From assembly GCA_963731205.1 (NCBI GenBank), contig CAVSUJ010000002.1, forward strand, positions 248,001-312,000: a stretch of DNA of 64,000 nucleotides, read 5' to 3'. This document shows positions 28,601 to 36,765 of this stretch, piece by piece (the stretch's first letter is position 1; every line of letters begins with the position of its first letter). The notes under the pieces were generated by a model. That model worked only from the letters and a program-made list of their open reading frames with translations, ran no database searches and was not told the origin of the DNA. Source of the stretch: DATAZK01 sp963731205. GTDB taxonomy: Bacteria; Actinomycetota; Actinomycetes; Frankiales; Frankiaceae. Both the position numbers and the translations under genes were made by a program.

Positions 28601-30295
28601 CGCGGCGAGGTCAGCACGCGCGGGCGCGGCCAGCGGGGCCGCAGCCAGATCGGCAGCATCACGAGCAACCTGCTCCAGACGCGCCGCGAGAGCGGCGTCA
28701 TCGGCCGCACCGATCACCATCGCGCCGCGCAGCGGGGCTTTTGCAGCTGCCGGAGCGGCCGCGACCACGGGGGCGGAAACCGCTGCAGTTGCGGGGATTT
28801 CGGCGCCGGCGAACGAGCGGCTGCGCTCGTCGTCACGGTGCCGCCCGGGGACGTACTCCTCGAGCGCGACGTGGAAGTTCGTACCTCCGAACCCGAAGGC
28901 GCTCACGCCCGCCGTACGCACGCCCTGTGCCGGAGCCGTCCACTCCCGCAGCTCGGTGTTGACCTTGAGCGGCGTGTTCGCCCAGTCGATGTTGGGGTTC
29001 GGGGTCTGGAAGTGCAGGCTCGGCGCGAGCACCTTCTCCGAGAGCGACTTCGCGGCCTTGAACAGACCCGCGACGCCGGCTGCTGCCTTGAGGTGACCGA
29101 TGTTGGACTTGACACTGCCCAGCGCGATCGAGCCCGGCCGGGCTCCCGCCGCGAGCAGTACCTCGGTCAGCGCCTCGGCCTCGCCGACATCGCCGACCCG
29201 GGTGGAGGTGCCGTGCGCCTCGATGAGTCCGACCGTCGCCGGGTCGACGCCGGCTCGCGCCCAGGCCCGCTGGACGGCCAGCTTCTGGCCGACGGGGTTG
29301 GGCGCGGTGATGCCCTTGCCCTTACCGTCGGAAGACCCGCCGATACCGAGAATCACGGCATAAATGTGGTCGCCGTCGCGCTCGGCGTCGGCCAGCCGCT
29401 TGAGGACGAACAGGGCTCCGCCCTCGCCCATCACGAAACCGTCGGCGCCCGCGTCGAACGGCCGGGTGCCCGTCGCCGACAGCGCACCGATCTTGCAGAA
29501 CTTCACGAACGCGGCGATGCCCATGTTGCGGTCGACGCCGCCGGCGATGGCGGTGTCGAAATCGCCGACGGCAAGGCCGTTGGCCGCGGCGCTCATGGCA
29601 GCGAGCCCGGACGCGCACGCCGCGTCCGTGGTGAAGTTGGGGCCGCGCAGGTTGAACAGGTTGGCGACCCGGCCGGCGATGATGTTCGCCAGCTCGCCCG
29701 GCATGGTGTCCTCGGTGATGTCAGGAGTCAGCATGTCGAAGGACTTGTGGGCCTCGGCCACGACCGACTCGCGTACCGCTTCCGGCAGGCTCGCGAAGCT
29801 CGGCGCCGCGCGCAGCTCGCGCTCGAACTCGGGGAACTGGATACGCATGTTGGTGGCGTAGTGCTTCTCGCCGCCGATCGCGCTGCCGATGATGACCGCG
29901 CAACGTTCAGTATCCATGGGCTTTTCGGGCCAACCGAAGTCCAGCAGCGCGTTGCGTGCCAGTGCCACCGACCACTTCTGGCCCTCGTCGAACTGCTCGC
30001 CCACCCGCGGCGGGATCGGCAGCTTCCAGGCGAAGGGGTCCCACTCGAAATCGCGCACCCAGCCACCGATCGCCGAGTAGGACTTGCCCGGAGCCTTCGG
30101 GTCGGCGTCGTAGTAGAGCGCGGGATCCCAGCGCTCCGGCGGTACGTCACTGATGCAGTAGCGGCCGCCCTTGATGTTGTCCCAGAACGCTGCTGCATCA
30201 GGCGCTTCGGGCATGACCGCGGAGATACCCACGATGGCTATCGGTGTCGGCGGGACGGCGGGGTGAAGGCGGCCGGAAGGCGTGGAAGCGGTCAT
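25376..30295 (-). CDS. Type I PKS/PUFA-like synthase, proximal part: KS-AT-KS
   Basis: Reads openly as 1639 residues; the true coding frame leaves this one near 25601. KS1 spans about 18-480, with Cys227 in TTDAACASGLAAM, His361 in IEAHGTSTRVGD and His401 in KSNIGHLKAAAG. The acyltransferase spans about 610-930, with Ser716 in MVMGHSLGEYAA and HAFHTS, the signature of malonyl-CoA preference. A second condensing domain spans about 1030-1610, with Cys1280 in VNAACASATQAIG, a His in MSHETYTPARGG and a His in KGFTGHAMGAG, so it looks active rather than a chain length factor with a lost Cys. The layout recalls bacterial PUFA and other secondary lipid synthases (PfaA-like) but with a second KS before the carriers. 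The gene follows the acyl-CoA dehydrogenase gene by 61 bases. Confidence 0.87.
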   Translation of the reverse strand: MTASTPSGRLHPAVPPTPIAIVGISAVMPEAPDAAAFWDNIKGGRYCISDVPPERWDPALYYDADPKAPGKSYSAIGGWVRDFEWDPFAWKLPIPPRVGEQFDEGQKWSVALARNALLDFGWPEKPMDTERCAVIIGSAIGGEKHYATNMRIQFPEFERELRAAPSFASLPEAVRESVVAEAHKSFDMLTPDITEDTMPGELANIIAGRVANLFNLRGPNFTTDAACASGLAAMSAAANGLAVGDFDTAIAGGVDRNMGIAAFVKFCKIGALSATGTRPFDAGADGFVMGEGGALFVLKRLADAERDGDHIYAVILGIGGSSDGKGKGITAPNPVGQKLAVQRAWARAGVDPATVGLIEAHGTSTRVGDVGEAEALTEVLLAAGARPGSIALGSVKSNIGHLKAAAGVAGLFKAAKSLSEKVLAPSLHFQTPNPNIDWANTPLKVNTELREWTAPAQGVRTAGVSAFGFGGTNFHVALEEYVPGRHRDDERSRSFAGAEIPATAAVSAPVVAAAPAAAKAPLRGAMVIGAADDAALAARLEQVARDAADLAAAPLAAPARADLAAPVRVAIDYAEASDLADKATKAREALLSGQPVRWRPLRSRGVFLGRGPAPKVAFLFTGQGSQYVNMLKGLRDTEPIVAETFAQADAIMTPLLGRPLSEFIFGDDADPAEKERLTQQLLQTEITQPAMLTADAALMALLGEYGMRPDMVMGHSLGEYAALVAAGSLTVPAALEAVSARGREMAGISVDDNGILAAVMAPLEEVQQIVDSAEGYVVIANVNSSRQAVIGGATPAVEKVIERITAAGGTAVRLPVSHAFHTSIVAPASAPLKDQLRRLTVQPPKIPIIANVHGGFYPSGADSHDAIIELLGRQVAEPVQFVKGLETLYDAGARVFVEVGPKKALHGMAEDVLGKHDDVSVLFTNHPKFGDVVSLNQALCGLYAAGLGTAVDDARTFAPQAVPAPKPVQPVSAAAPLPAPHPPVATTPGAASPPSSDRYAEIGHFVADIVDRGRQLFGTPAPSGSGHVAASEPVVISGASLGLPGTDHVFDDSNVGRILAGQQFIAAIPPRLRKRILDKNITRLVKSDDGSAGWLTLSNDSEIIKLAGRAGALDAVTEFGIDPDRDAALDAVTRLAIGAGIDALRDAGIPLVLRYRTTSIGTELPDRWMLPDELRDDTGIVFASAFPGLGEFADELERYFVHAGRLHEHDSLVAVRARVGEGEAAAADLDNRIRELRATLEAEPYVFDRRFLFRVLSMGHSQFAEIIGARGPNTQVNAACASATQAIGVAEDWIKTGRCRRVLVVSADDISQDHLIEWMGSGFLATGAAATDERVEDAALPFDNRRHGMLIGMGAAAFVIESAAASRERGIAPLCEVLATVTANSAFHGTRLDIDHIAQVMEGLVASAEAAHGLRRSEIATHAMFMSHETYTPARGGSASAEINALRKVFGADADSVVVTNTKGFTGHAMGAGIEDAVSVKALETGIVPPIPNFREIDPALGALNLSRGGSYPLEYALRLAAGFGSQICMSLVRRVPSPTGVRPRPDELGFQYRIADETTWRNWLRAHQWAGRSRARGRLATAARRRSRLGRAAVGRRPRGGDSGACAGYGRRGWSGTRGCARPCGGRRCRSGRRKACW

Positions 30296-30356
30296 GTTCT
30301 TGCTCCAGTTATGGGGTTGCCGACAGCGGTAGCTGAGTGGGGCGGGAGAACAGCCG

Positions 30357-32024
30357 TCAGCGGTGGCTGACCGGCCGGGCGTAGAGCGCAGTGCGGACGA
30401 AGTCCATGTCGTCGATCAGCCCGTCGTGAGCCTGCTCGATCAGGTCCAGACGCAGGCTCGCGGCGATCGCACCGGGCGCACCGGGAACGAGACCGGGCGT
30501 GCCGCGCAGCAGCCGCACACCTTCGGAGGCGACCTTCAGCGCCGCCTCCCTGGCGAAGATGCGGCTCATGGCTGCCACGGCTGCCGGCGCGAAGCCGCGG
30601 TCGGTCTTCTCGTAGCTGGTGCCGTCAAGAGCACGGGCCGCGCGACGCGCAAATGCGGCTGCCGTCTCTGCGTTGGCGATGAGCTCACCGAGCTTGAACA
30701 GCACGTGCTGGTTTCGCGTGAGGCGACCGATGCGGGACGATTCGAGCACCTCGGCGAGCGCGTTCAACGCGAGCGCTGCGATGTCGGCGCCGCACTCGGG
30801 CGATGACGCCGCCAGCGGAGCGAGTGCCGCCGCCTCTTGCCGGTAGTGCTCGCCGCGCGTCTTCAGGTGCAGCTGCCAACGGTCACGCGCGATGGTCATC
30901 TCGAGAATCTCCGAGGTGCCCTCGTAGATCGTGGTGATACGCACGTCGCGCTTGATCTTCTCGACCAGGTACTCCTTGGTGTATCCGTAGCCGCCGAACG
31001 CCTGGATGCTCGCCTCTGCCGCCGCATTGCCCGACTCGCTGGCGAGATATTTCGCGATCGCGCCTTCGGTCTGCAGGTTCTCCTCGCCGGCGTCGATGCG
31101 GGTCGCGGTCTCCTCGATGAACGAGCGCGCCGCCTCCAGCCGCACGGCGTGCGGGACGAGCAGCTTGTGGGTGTAGCCCTGCTTCTCGGCCAGCGGGGTA
31201 CCCGCCGCGCGGCGCTCGAGCGAGTACTGGATGGCCCGGTCGAGGGCCGACCAGCCGCCACCGAGTCCGAAGGCCGCGACCATCAGGCGGGTGTAGCCGA
31301 AGACCGCCTGCGCCTGCGCGAGCCCCTGGCCCTCGACGAGGCCGATCAGGTCCTCGGCGTCGACGTCGACGTCATCGAGGTAGAGCGCCGCCGTGTTCGA
31401 CAGCCGGATGCCGTGCTTGTCCTCGGGCTTGGCAGCGGTGAAGCCGGGGGCGTCCGACTTCACGTAGAACCACGTGGGCCCGCCGGGCGCGTTGGCGAGC
31501 ACCGTGACCATGTCGGCGATACCACCGTTGCTGATCCACTGCTTACGGCCGGTGATCTTGTAGCTGACGACGTGACCGTCTTCCTCGACCGGAACGGCTT
31601 TCGTCTTCAGCGCACCGAGATCGCTGCCGGCCTCGGGTTCCGTGGCGCCGTACGCCAGCAGGGTGCCTTCCTCGGCGATCTGGGTGAGCCAGCGCTTCTT
31701 CTGGTCAGGGGTCGCACCGACGACGATCGGGTCGCTGCCGAGGAACGTGGCGAGCACACTCGTGGCGACGCCGAGATCGATGCGCGCCATGGCTTCACAG
31801 ACCCGGTAGACGTCGAACGTGCCGCCGCCCATGCCGCCGTACTCCTCGGGAATGAAGAGCAGCTGCACGCCCAGCTCGTCACCGCACATGGCCCGCACCA
31901 TGTCGACAGGACATTCGTCCTCGTGGTCGAGCTGGAGCTGACGCTCGACCGGGAGCTGACGCTCGGCGAACTCGCGAATCGCGTCGAGTGTCGCGTCGAG
32001 GATGTCGGCATCGAGACCGAGCAT
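30357..32024 (-). CDS. Acyl-CoA dehydrogenase with C-terminal extension
   Basis: 555 residues. FAD-dependent acyl-CoA (or acyl-ACP) dehydrogenase. Visible blocks are LLAYGATEPEAGSDLGALKT, GRKQWISNGGIADMVTV, AIQAFGGYGY-like IQAFGGYGYTKEYLVEK and the catalytic Glu in TIYEGTSEILEM. The core ends near residue 390. A further ~160 helical residues follow, as in very-long-chain-type members. GGAGG stands 8 bases before the ATG. It is the first gene of the leftward run that continues with the synthase and the ACC, so it probably acts on that product, introducing or adjusting a double bond. The synthase has no enoylreductase domain. Confidence 0.88.
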   Translation of the reverse strand: MLGLDADILDATLDAIREFAERQLPVERQLQLDHEDECPVDMVRAMCGDELGVQLLFIPEEYGGMGGGTFDVYRVCEAMARIDLGVATSVLATFLGSDPIVVGATPDQKKRWLTQIAEEGTLLAYGATEPEAGSDLGALKTKAVPVEEDGHVVSYKITGRKQWISNGGIADMVTVLANAPGGPTWFYVKSDAPGFTAAKPEDKHGIRLSNTAALYLDDVDVDAEDLIGLVEGQGLAQAQAVFGYTRLMVAAFGLGGGWSALDRAIQYSLERRAAGTPLAEKQGYTHKLLVPHAVRLEAARSFIEETATRIDAGEENLQTEGAIAKYLASESGNAAAEASIQAFGGYGYTKEYLVEKIKRDVRITTIYEGTSEILEMTIARDRWQLHLKTRGEHYRQEAAALAPLAASSPECGADIAALALNALAEVLESSRIGRLTRNQHVLFKLGELIANAETAAAFARRAARALDGTSYEKTDRGFAPAAVAAMSRIFAREAALKVASEGVRLLRGTPGLVPGAPGAIAASLRLDLIEQAHDGLIDDMDFVRTALYARPVSHR

Positions 32025-32193
32025 GAGAAGCCTCCAACTGGCGGGATAAAGCGAGCCCGTTAAGCGTGTCGCGGATCACGCGCCAGGAGGGAGGGCACAA
32101 CGTCCCGAATCAGGCCGTCATCAGCCCTGCACCGACCGGCCACAGCCTCGGCCGGGAGTCATTTCAACTCCTGCCGGGAACGCGCTGAAGGAG

Positions 32194-32691
32194 CTACTCG
32201 CCCGACAGGCTCGGCAGGTTCACGACGATCGCTTCCTGCGTGCTCCGCGCCAGCACGACGACCGCTTCCTCGTCACTCGAGGGGTTCTCCTCGCGGTGCG
32301 GCACGAACGGCGGCACGTAGACGTAGTCACCCGGCCGGGTCCGGATCCGGCGCTCGACGCCGTCCTCCAGGAAGACGAATTCGGGATGTCCCGACACGAC
32401 GAAGATCGCGCTCTCGGACTCGCCGTGGTGATGATCCGCTGAGCGCGTGCCGGCGGCAACATGGCTCTCGCCCATCCAGAGCCTGGCCGACCCGGCGGTG
32501 CGGCCGGAGATCGCTTCCAGCCGTTGCATGCCGCTGCTCTGCCCCGCGGGGGCCGTCAGGTCCGACTTCGGGATGTGCACCAGCTTCGGCGCATCGTCAC
32601 CCGATCGCCCCGGCCCCTGCGTCAACGCCACCACCTCGAGCGGCAGGCTACCGCGGCGGGTCCTGGCCCCAGCGTGGGCCATTCGGGTCAC
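32194..32691 (-). CDS. Cupin-domain protein
   Basis: 165 residues. A single cupin barrel: DHHHGESESAIFVVSG supplies two or three metal-binding His and a Glu, and RPGDYVYVPPFVPHREENPS supplies the second motif with its His. Small proteins of this type are metal-binding sensors, isomerases or dioxygenases; the substrate is unknown. The first ~30 residues look unstructured. It lies 170 bases before the acyl-CoA dehydrogenase on the same strand. That gap holds only a weak GGAGT/ACTCC stem at 32155-32171, so linkage to the lipid genes is possible but not shown. Confidence 0.75.
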   Translation of the reverse strand: MTRMAHAGARTRRGSLPLEVVALTQGPGRSGDDAPKLVHIPKSDLTAPAGQSSGMQRLEAISGRTAGSARLWMGESHVAAGTRSADHHHGESESAIFVVSGHPEFVFLEDGVERRIRTRPGDYVYVPPFVPHREENPSSDEEAVVVLARSTQEAIVVNLPSLSGE

Positions 32692-32791
32692 CCAATATCA
32701 AGCGACTCTCAACAACTCGCCGGATCCGGCGGTCGGCGGCCCCAAAGATCAAGATCGCGTCGCGCTTGTCCGATTTTGCGGGGGTGACCCG

Positions 32792-33622
32792 CTATTCGGC
32801 TGCCGTGAGGTCCGGCATCTCCCGGGGCAGCAGCCCGGTGCTGGCGGCGCCGTCCACCATCAGCAGCTTGCCGGTGACGAATGAGGACGCGTCGCTCACC
32901 AGGAACAGCGCCGCGTTGGCGATGTCCTGCGGCAGCCCGTTCCGCCGCATCGCGGTCTGGGAGATCATGTGTTCGCGTACCTCCGGCCCGAAGCGCTCGA
33001 GCCAGCCGCGTAACGCATCCGTCTCGATGGCACCGGGCAGCACCGCGTTGACCCGGATCCGGGGCGAGAGCTCGGCGGCCATGAGCCGGGTCAGCTGCCC
33101 TTCCGCCGACTTGGTGAGGCTGTGGGTGAATTGGCCTCGCACTGCCAGCTCGCCCACCACCGAGCCGATGTTCAGGATCGACGCGTCACCCCGGCGCAGC
33201 AGGTGAGGCACCGCGAGCCGGCTGAGCTCGAACGGCACGAGAACGTTGAAATGAAAGGACTTCGCGAGCTGATCGACGGTCGTCGAAAGGAAGGGCCGCG
33301 ACACCGATCCGCCGGCGTTGTTGACCAGGATGTCGAGGCCGCCCAGTTCGGCGACGGTCCGGTCGACCAGCCGGGCGAGGAACTCGAGGTCGTTCACGTC
33401 ACCCGGCAGGACGAGCGCCCGGCGCCCGTGGTCCCTGACCGCTGCGGCGACGGCTTCGAGGTCATCTGCTGTCCGCGAGGTCAGCGCGACGTCGGCGCCT
33501 GCCTCCGCGAATGTCGTCGCGATGGAAGCGCCGATGCCCTTGCCGGCGCCCGTGATGAGCGCGACGCGGCCGGTCAGCCGGAACTGTTCGGCCAGCGGGT
33601 GCGGCCCTGCGGAGTCGGTCAT
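32792..33622 (-). CDS. SDR-family oxidoreductase with His in place of the catalytic Tyr
   Basis: 276 residues, classical short-chain dehydrogenase fold. NAD(P) binding is shown by ALITGAGKGIGASIA and DILVNNAGGSVSRP, and the catalytic Ser sits in ILNIGSVVGELA. The YxxxK position reads HSLTK in RGQFTHSLTKSAEG, so the catalytic Tyr is His while the Lys is kept. The codon is CAC in clean sequence. The remainder (VNAVLPGAIETDALRG, then SDASSFVTGKLLMVDGGA-like end) is ordinary. Activity may be changed or lost. Its start is 3 bases from the aldo/keto reductase stop, so the two form an operon. Confidence 0.82.
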   Translation of the reverse strand: MTDSAGPHPLAEQFRLTGRVALITGAGKGIGASIATTFAEAGADVALTSRTADDLEAVAAAVRDHGRRALVLPGDVNDLEFLARLVDRTVAELGGLDILVNNAGGSVSRPFLSTTVDQLAKSFHFNVLVPFELSRLAVPHLLRRGDASILNIGSVVGELAVRGQFTHSLTKSAEGQLTRLMAAELSPRIRVNAVLPGAIETDALRGWLERFGPEVREHMISQTAMRRNGLPQDIANAALFLVSDASSFVTGKLLMVDGAASTGLLPREMPDLTAAE

Positions 33623-33625
33623 CGT

Positions 33626-34654
33626 CTAGCGCCGGCGCCGCAGCCGCTTGTTGGCCAGAGCCGGGGACTCCCAGCCCGCATCCGCGCGGTTGAGCGTGGT
33701 GCCGGGCGGGACGATCTCGTCGATCCGGTCGAGCACGTCGTCGGCGAGCTTCTTGTCAGCGGCGTCCAGCTGCGACTCCAGCTGCTCCATCGTGCGCGGG
33801 CCGATGATCGGCGCCGTGACGGCCGGGTGCGCCAGCACGAAGCCCAGTGCCAGGTCGATCATCGTGACGCCGGCATCCTCGGCCAGCGCCGCCAGCTGCT
33901 CGACCGCCTCGAGCTTGAGCTGGTTCTCCGGGCTCGACAGGTCGTAACGATCGGGGATGCGGCTCGCCCGGTTGGACTTCGGCGCGTCCTGACCCTTGCG
34001 GAACCGGCCGGTCAGCCAGCCTCCGGCGAGCGGGCTCCAGGGGATCACGCCGATGCCGAACTGCTGGCAGACCGGAAGCACCTCGGCCTCGATGGAGCGT
34101 GCCAGGATCGAGTACGGCGGCTGCTCGCAGACGAAGCGCTCGCGTCCACGCCGTTCGGAGACCCACTGTGCCTCGACGATGTGCGACGCCGGATACGTCG
34201 AACTGCCGAAGTAGCGGATCTTGCCGGCGCGCACCAGGTCGGTCAGGGCGCCGAGGGTCTCGTCGATGTCAGCCGTCGGGTCGGGGCGGTGGACCTGGTA
34301 GAGGTCGATCCAGTCGGTGCCGAGGCGCCGCAGGCTGTTCTCGACCTCCATGGTCAGCCAGCGGCGGGAGCTGCCGGTGAAGTTGGGGTCGTCGCCCATC
34401 GGCGCGTACGCCTTGGTCGCGAGCACCACGTGCTCGCGCCGACCGCCGCGCAGCGCCTTACCGACGATCTCCTCGGATTCACCGGCAGAGTAGATGTCAG
34501 CGGTGTCGATGAAGTTGATCCCGGCGTCCATCGCCCGATGGATGATGCGGACCGAATCGTCATGGTCCGGATTGCCCCATTCGCCGAACATCATCGCGCC
34601 GAGGCAGAGCGGACTGACCTTGACGCCGGTGCGGCCCAGTGTGCGCATCTTCAT
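33626..34654 (-). CDS. Aldo/keto reductase
   Basis: 342 residues, NADPH-dependent TIM-barrel reductase of the YghZ/Tas-like group. The catalytic tetrad is visible: Asp and Tyr in NFIDTADIYSAGESE, Lys in VVLATKAYAPMG, and His in DLYQVHRPDPTADI. Cofactor-binding blocks are IPWSPLAGGWLTGRF and TAPIIGPRTMEQLES near the end. It precedes the SDR gene with a 3-base gap. The substrate cannot be told from sequence. Confidence 0.9.
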   Translation of the reverse strand: MKMRTLGRTGVKVSPLCLGAMMFGEWGNPDHDDSVRIIHRAMDAGINFIDTADIYSAGESEEIVGKALRGGRREHVVLATKAYAPMGDDPNFTGSSRRWLTMEVENSLRRLGTDWIDLYQVHRPDPTADIDETLGALTDLVRAGKIRYFGSSTYPASHIVEAQWVSERRGRERFVCEQPPYSILARSIEAEVLPVCQQFGIGVIPWSPLAGGWLTGRFRKGQDAPKSNRASRIPDRYDLSSPENQLKLEAVEQLAALAEDAGVTMIDLALGFVLAHPAVTAPIIGPRTMEQLESQLDAADKKLADDVLDRIDEIVPPGTTLNRADAGWESPALANKRLRRRR

Positions 34655-34710
34655 ACGGCTTGCTTACTCCACGGAGGTCTGCGGTGACGAACCACCCCGG
34701 AAGTGCCCTT

Positions 34711-34740
34711 CACGACTGATCACGACTGATCACGACTGAT
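34711..34740. repeat. Three tandem copies of a 10-base unit
   Basis: CACGACTGAT is repeated three times without change, in the divergent gap between the aldo/keto reductase and the MFS transporter genes. A partial further copy may follow. Its role is unknown; it may be simple slippage or lie in the promoter. Confidence 0.8.
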
Positions 34741-34827
34741 TCAGCGCTCCAGTGGGGACAGCCCACGCCAATCAGAGCCGGACCATGACGTCCGCGACCG
34801 TAACCGACATACTGCCGAGGGTGACAA

Positions 34828-36249
34828 ATGCAGGGAGAGGAGGGTCGGCCGGTGTCCGGAGAGTTTCCAGCGGTGCCCGCGATGGCGCCGCCGGAGGACC
34901 CTCGCACGCCCGCTGACGCCCCTCTCGGAGTTCCGGCCCGATTCCCGACGCCGACGACGCGAGGGCTGCCCACGGCGCCGCGGCAGCGGCTGACGCGACC
35001 GGCCCCGTCCGCGGCCGCCGAGGCGCCGCGGCGCATCCCGATGCGTTCGCTGCTGCGCAACCTCGAATTCCGCACGCTGATCGTCACCCAGTTCTTCTCC
35101 CTCGCCGGAGATCAGCTCGCGAGGGTCGCGCTTTCCGTACTGGTCTTCAATCGGACGAATTCGGCCCTTCAGGCGGCAATCGCGTACGCGCTGACGTTCG
35201 TTCCAGCGGCCATCGGCGGCCCGCTGCTCGCGGGTCTGGCCGACCGGCGGCCGCGGCGTTCGGTGATGATCGCGTCAGATCTCATTCGCGCGCCGTTGAT
35301 CGGCCTGATCGCCATCCCGTCGATCCCGTTGCCACTGGCCCTGGTGCTGCTCGCCATGGCCGGCCTGTTCGAGGCACCTTTCGACGCGGCGCGCGGGGCG
35401 CTGCTGCCCGATGTTCTGCCGGGCGAGCGGTATCCCGCCGGCTATGCGCTTTCGCAGATCTTGGTCCAAGCCGCCCAGGTGGGGGGCTTCGGGGTGGCCG
35501 GTGTGCTGCTCATCGGCCTGTCGCCACGGGTGCTGCTGATCCTCGACGCGGCGACGTTCGTGGTGTCGGCGATCCTGGTCGCTCGCGGCGTGCGAGCCCG
35601 GCCCGCCGCCGCAGCCAGCGCCGACACCCACGCGTGGCGTTGGTGGACCCATGCGATGGCCGACGTGCGGCTATCGGTGCGGCTGGTGCTCGGCAAGCCA
35701 GGCCTGCGCTCGCTGGCCCTGCTGGCGTGGGCCTCGTCCACCTTCGTCATCGGCTTCGAAGCGCTCGGGGCACCGCTCGCGCGCGCCACTCATTCGCACG
35801 CCTGGGCTGTCGGCGTCCTGCTGGCGGCTCAGCCCGCCGGGACGGTCGTGGGTGCGGTCCTCGCGACCCGGGTTCCAGCGCCTCGCCGCCAGAGCGCCAT
35901 GGAGCTGCTGGCGCTGCTCTCGCTCGCTCCCCTCCTGCTCGGGCTGGGCAAACCTCCGCTGGCGGTCCTGATCGGCATGGGGCTGCTGTCCGGAGTGGGG
36001 CTGGCGTTCAACGTCCTGGCGAGCACCGCCTTCGTGGCCCGGGTGGCACCCGAGGTGCGCGGCCGCGCCCTGGGCTTGGTCGGCACCGGAATGCTGGTCG
36101 GGCAGGGCCTCGGCGTGCTTGCCGCCGGCTGGCTCGCGACCGCCATCGACGCCCGCCTCGCGGTCGGGTGGATGGGTGTGCTTGGGTTTGCAGCGGTGGT
36201 CTTCGCCTTGATCGACGGAGCCCGCGGAAGGCGCCCCGCGCCGGGCTGA
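34828..36249 (+). CDS. MFS transporter (EntS/MFS_3-like)
   Basis: 473 residues. After a Pro-rich cytoplasmic N-terminus of ~75 residues there are about 12 hydrophobic segments. The loop LAGLADRRPRRSVMIASD is the MFS loop 2-3 motif (G-x-x-x-D-R-x-x-R-R). The domain resembles the MFS_3 (enterobactin exporter EntS-like) group, likely a drug or metabolite exporter. GAGGGT stands 5 bases before the ATG at 34828; a GTG at 34852 is an alternative start. It is not obviously in an operon with its neighbours. Confidence 0.85.
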   Translation: MQGEEGRPVSGEFPAVPAMAPPEDPRTPADAPLGVPARFPTPTTRGLPTAPRQRLTRPAPSAAAEAPRRIPMRSLLRNLEFRTLIVTQFFSLAGDQLARVALSVLVFNRTNSALQAAIAYALTFVPAAIGGPLLAGLADRRPRRSVMIASDLIRAPLIGLIAIPSIPLPLALVLLAMAGLFEAPFDAARGALLPDVLPGERYPAGYALSQILVQAAQVGGFGVAGVLLIGLSPRVLLILDAATFVVSAILVARGVRARPAAAASADTHAWRWWTHAMADVRLSVRLVLGKPGLRSLALLAWASSTFVIGFEALGAPLARATHSHAWAVGVLLAAQPAGTVVGAVLATRVPAPRRQSAMELLALLSLAPLLLGLGKPPLAVLIGMGLLSGVGLAFNVLASTAFVARVAPEVRGRALGLVGTGMLVGQGLGVLAAGWLATAIDARLAVGWMGVLGFAAVVFALIDGARGRRPAPG

Positions 36250-36409
36250 TTTTCACCGGCGCCAATTGGTGCAAACCGTCACTGTTACTGAGGGTAATGA
36301 AGCCCCCCAAAGGGCCTCTCAGCTGGCCTTCAGCTTTTGGGCAGGCGAAAGCTCCCGACTGTTCATCCAGACGGGTGGTTTTACGTTTTGGGTCGGGCGT
36401 GTCGTCCCG

Positions 36410-36475
36410 AAATGTCGCATTTGAGAACGCGACATTTAGTCATCGCTGCTAGCAGCGCGTCAGTTAACCCGTTAA
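36410..36475. promoter_or_regulatory. Cluster of three inverted repeats
   Basis: Three dyads follow each other closely. AAATGTCGC at 36410-36418 pairs with GCGACATTT at 36429-36437 (10-base spacer). A perfect 14-base palindrome CGCTGCTAGCAGCG lies at 36444-36457. TTAAC/GTTAA lies at 36464-36475 (2-base spacer). They may be operators for one or more dimeric regulators, or hairpins of an RNA. The nearest downstream gene is the GGDEF-EAL protein. Confidence 0.4.
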
Positions 36476-36571
36476 GTAACAGGTAGCACTCGTGCCGGGT
36501 GCCGAGGTGGAAGAGGGGGTGCCACAATGCGTAGTCCTCGGTGGTAGTCAGGTCCTTTCTCTCTTGGCCTA

Positions 36572-36610
36572 GGCCGGACGCTCGGTGCTGCAACACCGTG
36601 GGGTCCGGCC
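36572..36610 (+). terminator. Strong stem-loop, terminator or RNA element
   Basis: GGCCGGAC at 36572-36579 pairs perfectly with GTCCGGCC at 36603-36610. An inner CGGTG/CACCG stem lies at 36583-36587 and 36594-36598. On the plus strand it is followed by TTCGTC rather than a real T run, so it is not a classical terminator. It could be part of a structured leader. Confidence 0.4.
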
Positions 36611-36765
36611 TTCGTCATGTCCGAAGGCTGAAGCCTTGATGGTTCTCGTTCGTCCGGGGCCGGCCAAAACTGAAGCACTTCCCGGATGCACCACACTCCC
36701 GGCCGATGCGGAGTACTCCGAACAGCCCATTGGGCAGGGACCTTTGCGTTCCGAAAGATCAAACT

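Larger units (their letters stand above)
36250..36765. other. Gene-poor, hairpin-rich intergenic region before the GGDEF-EAL gene
   Basis: 516 bases with lower GC than the surroundings and no convincing gene. It holds several dyads: the palindrome CCAATTGG near 36262; a long CCCAAAG/CTTTTGGG pairing around 36307-36345 that could terminate the MFS gene; and the features listed separately at 36410-36475 and 36572-36610. It may hold an untranslated leader or a small RNA. I found no match to the c-di-GMP, c-di-AMP or cobalamin riboswitch consensus by eye. Confidence 0.4.

Noticed and set aside
27215..30370. Very long open frame on the plus strand opposite the synthase, and similar ones opposite secA (46003-49080) and the GGDEF-EAL gene (36946-39567)
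   Set aside because: They are antisense shadows caused by high GC at third positions. Their translations are rich in Arg, Asp, Gly and His with no domains, while the sense strand encodes clear enzymes.
32155..32171. Terminator between the cupin and acyl-CoA dehydrogenase genes
   Set aside because: The stem is only five base pairs (GGAGT/ACTCC) and no T run follows on the minus strand.
36381..36596. Minus-strand frame with an ordinary-looking stretch ending in KCDISGRHARPKT
   Set aside because: There is no ATG or GTG with a ribosome site at a sensible place, rare TTA codons occur, and the frame runs through the inverted repeats. Not supported as a gene.
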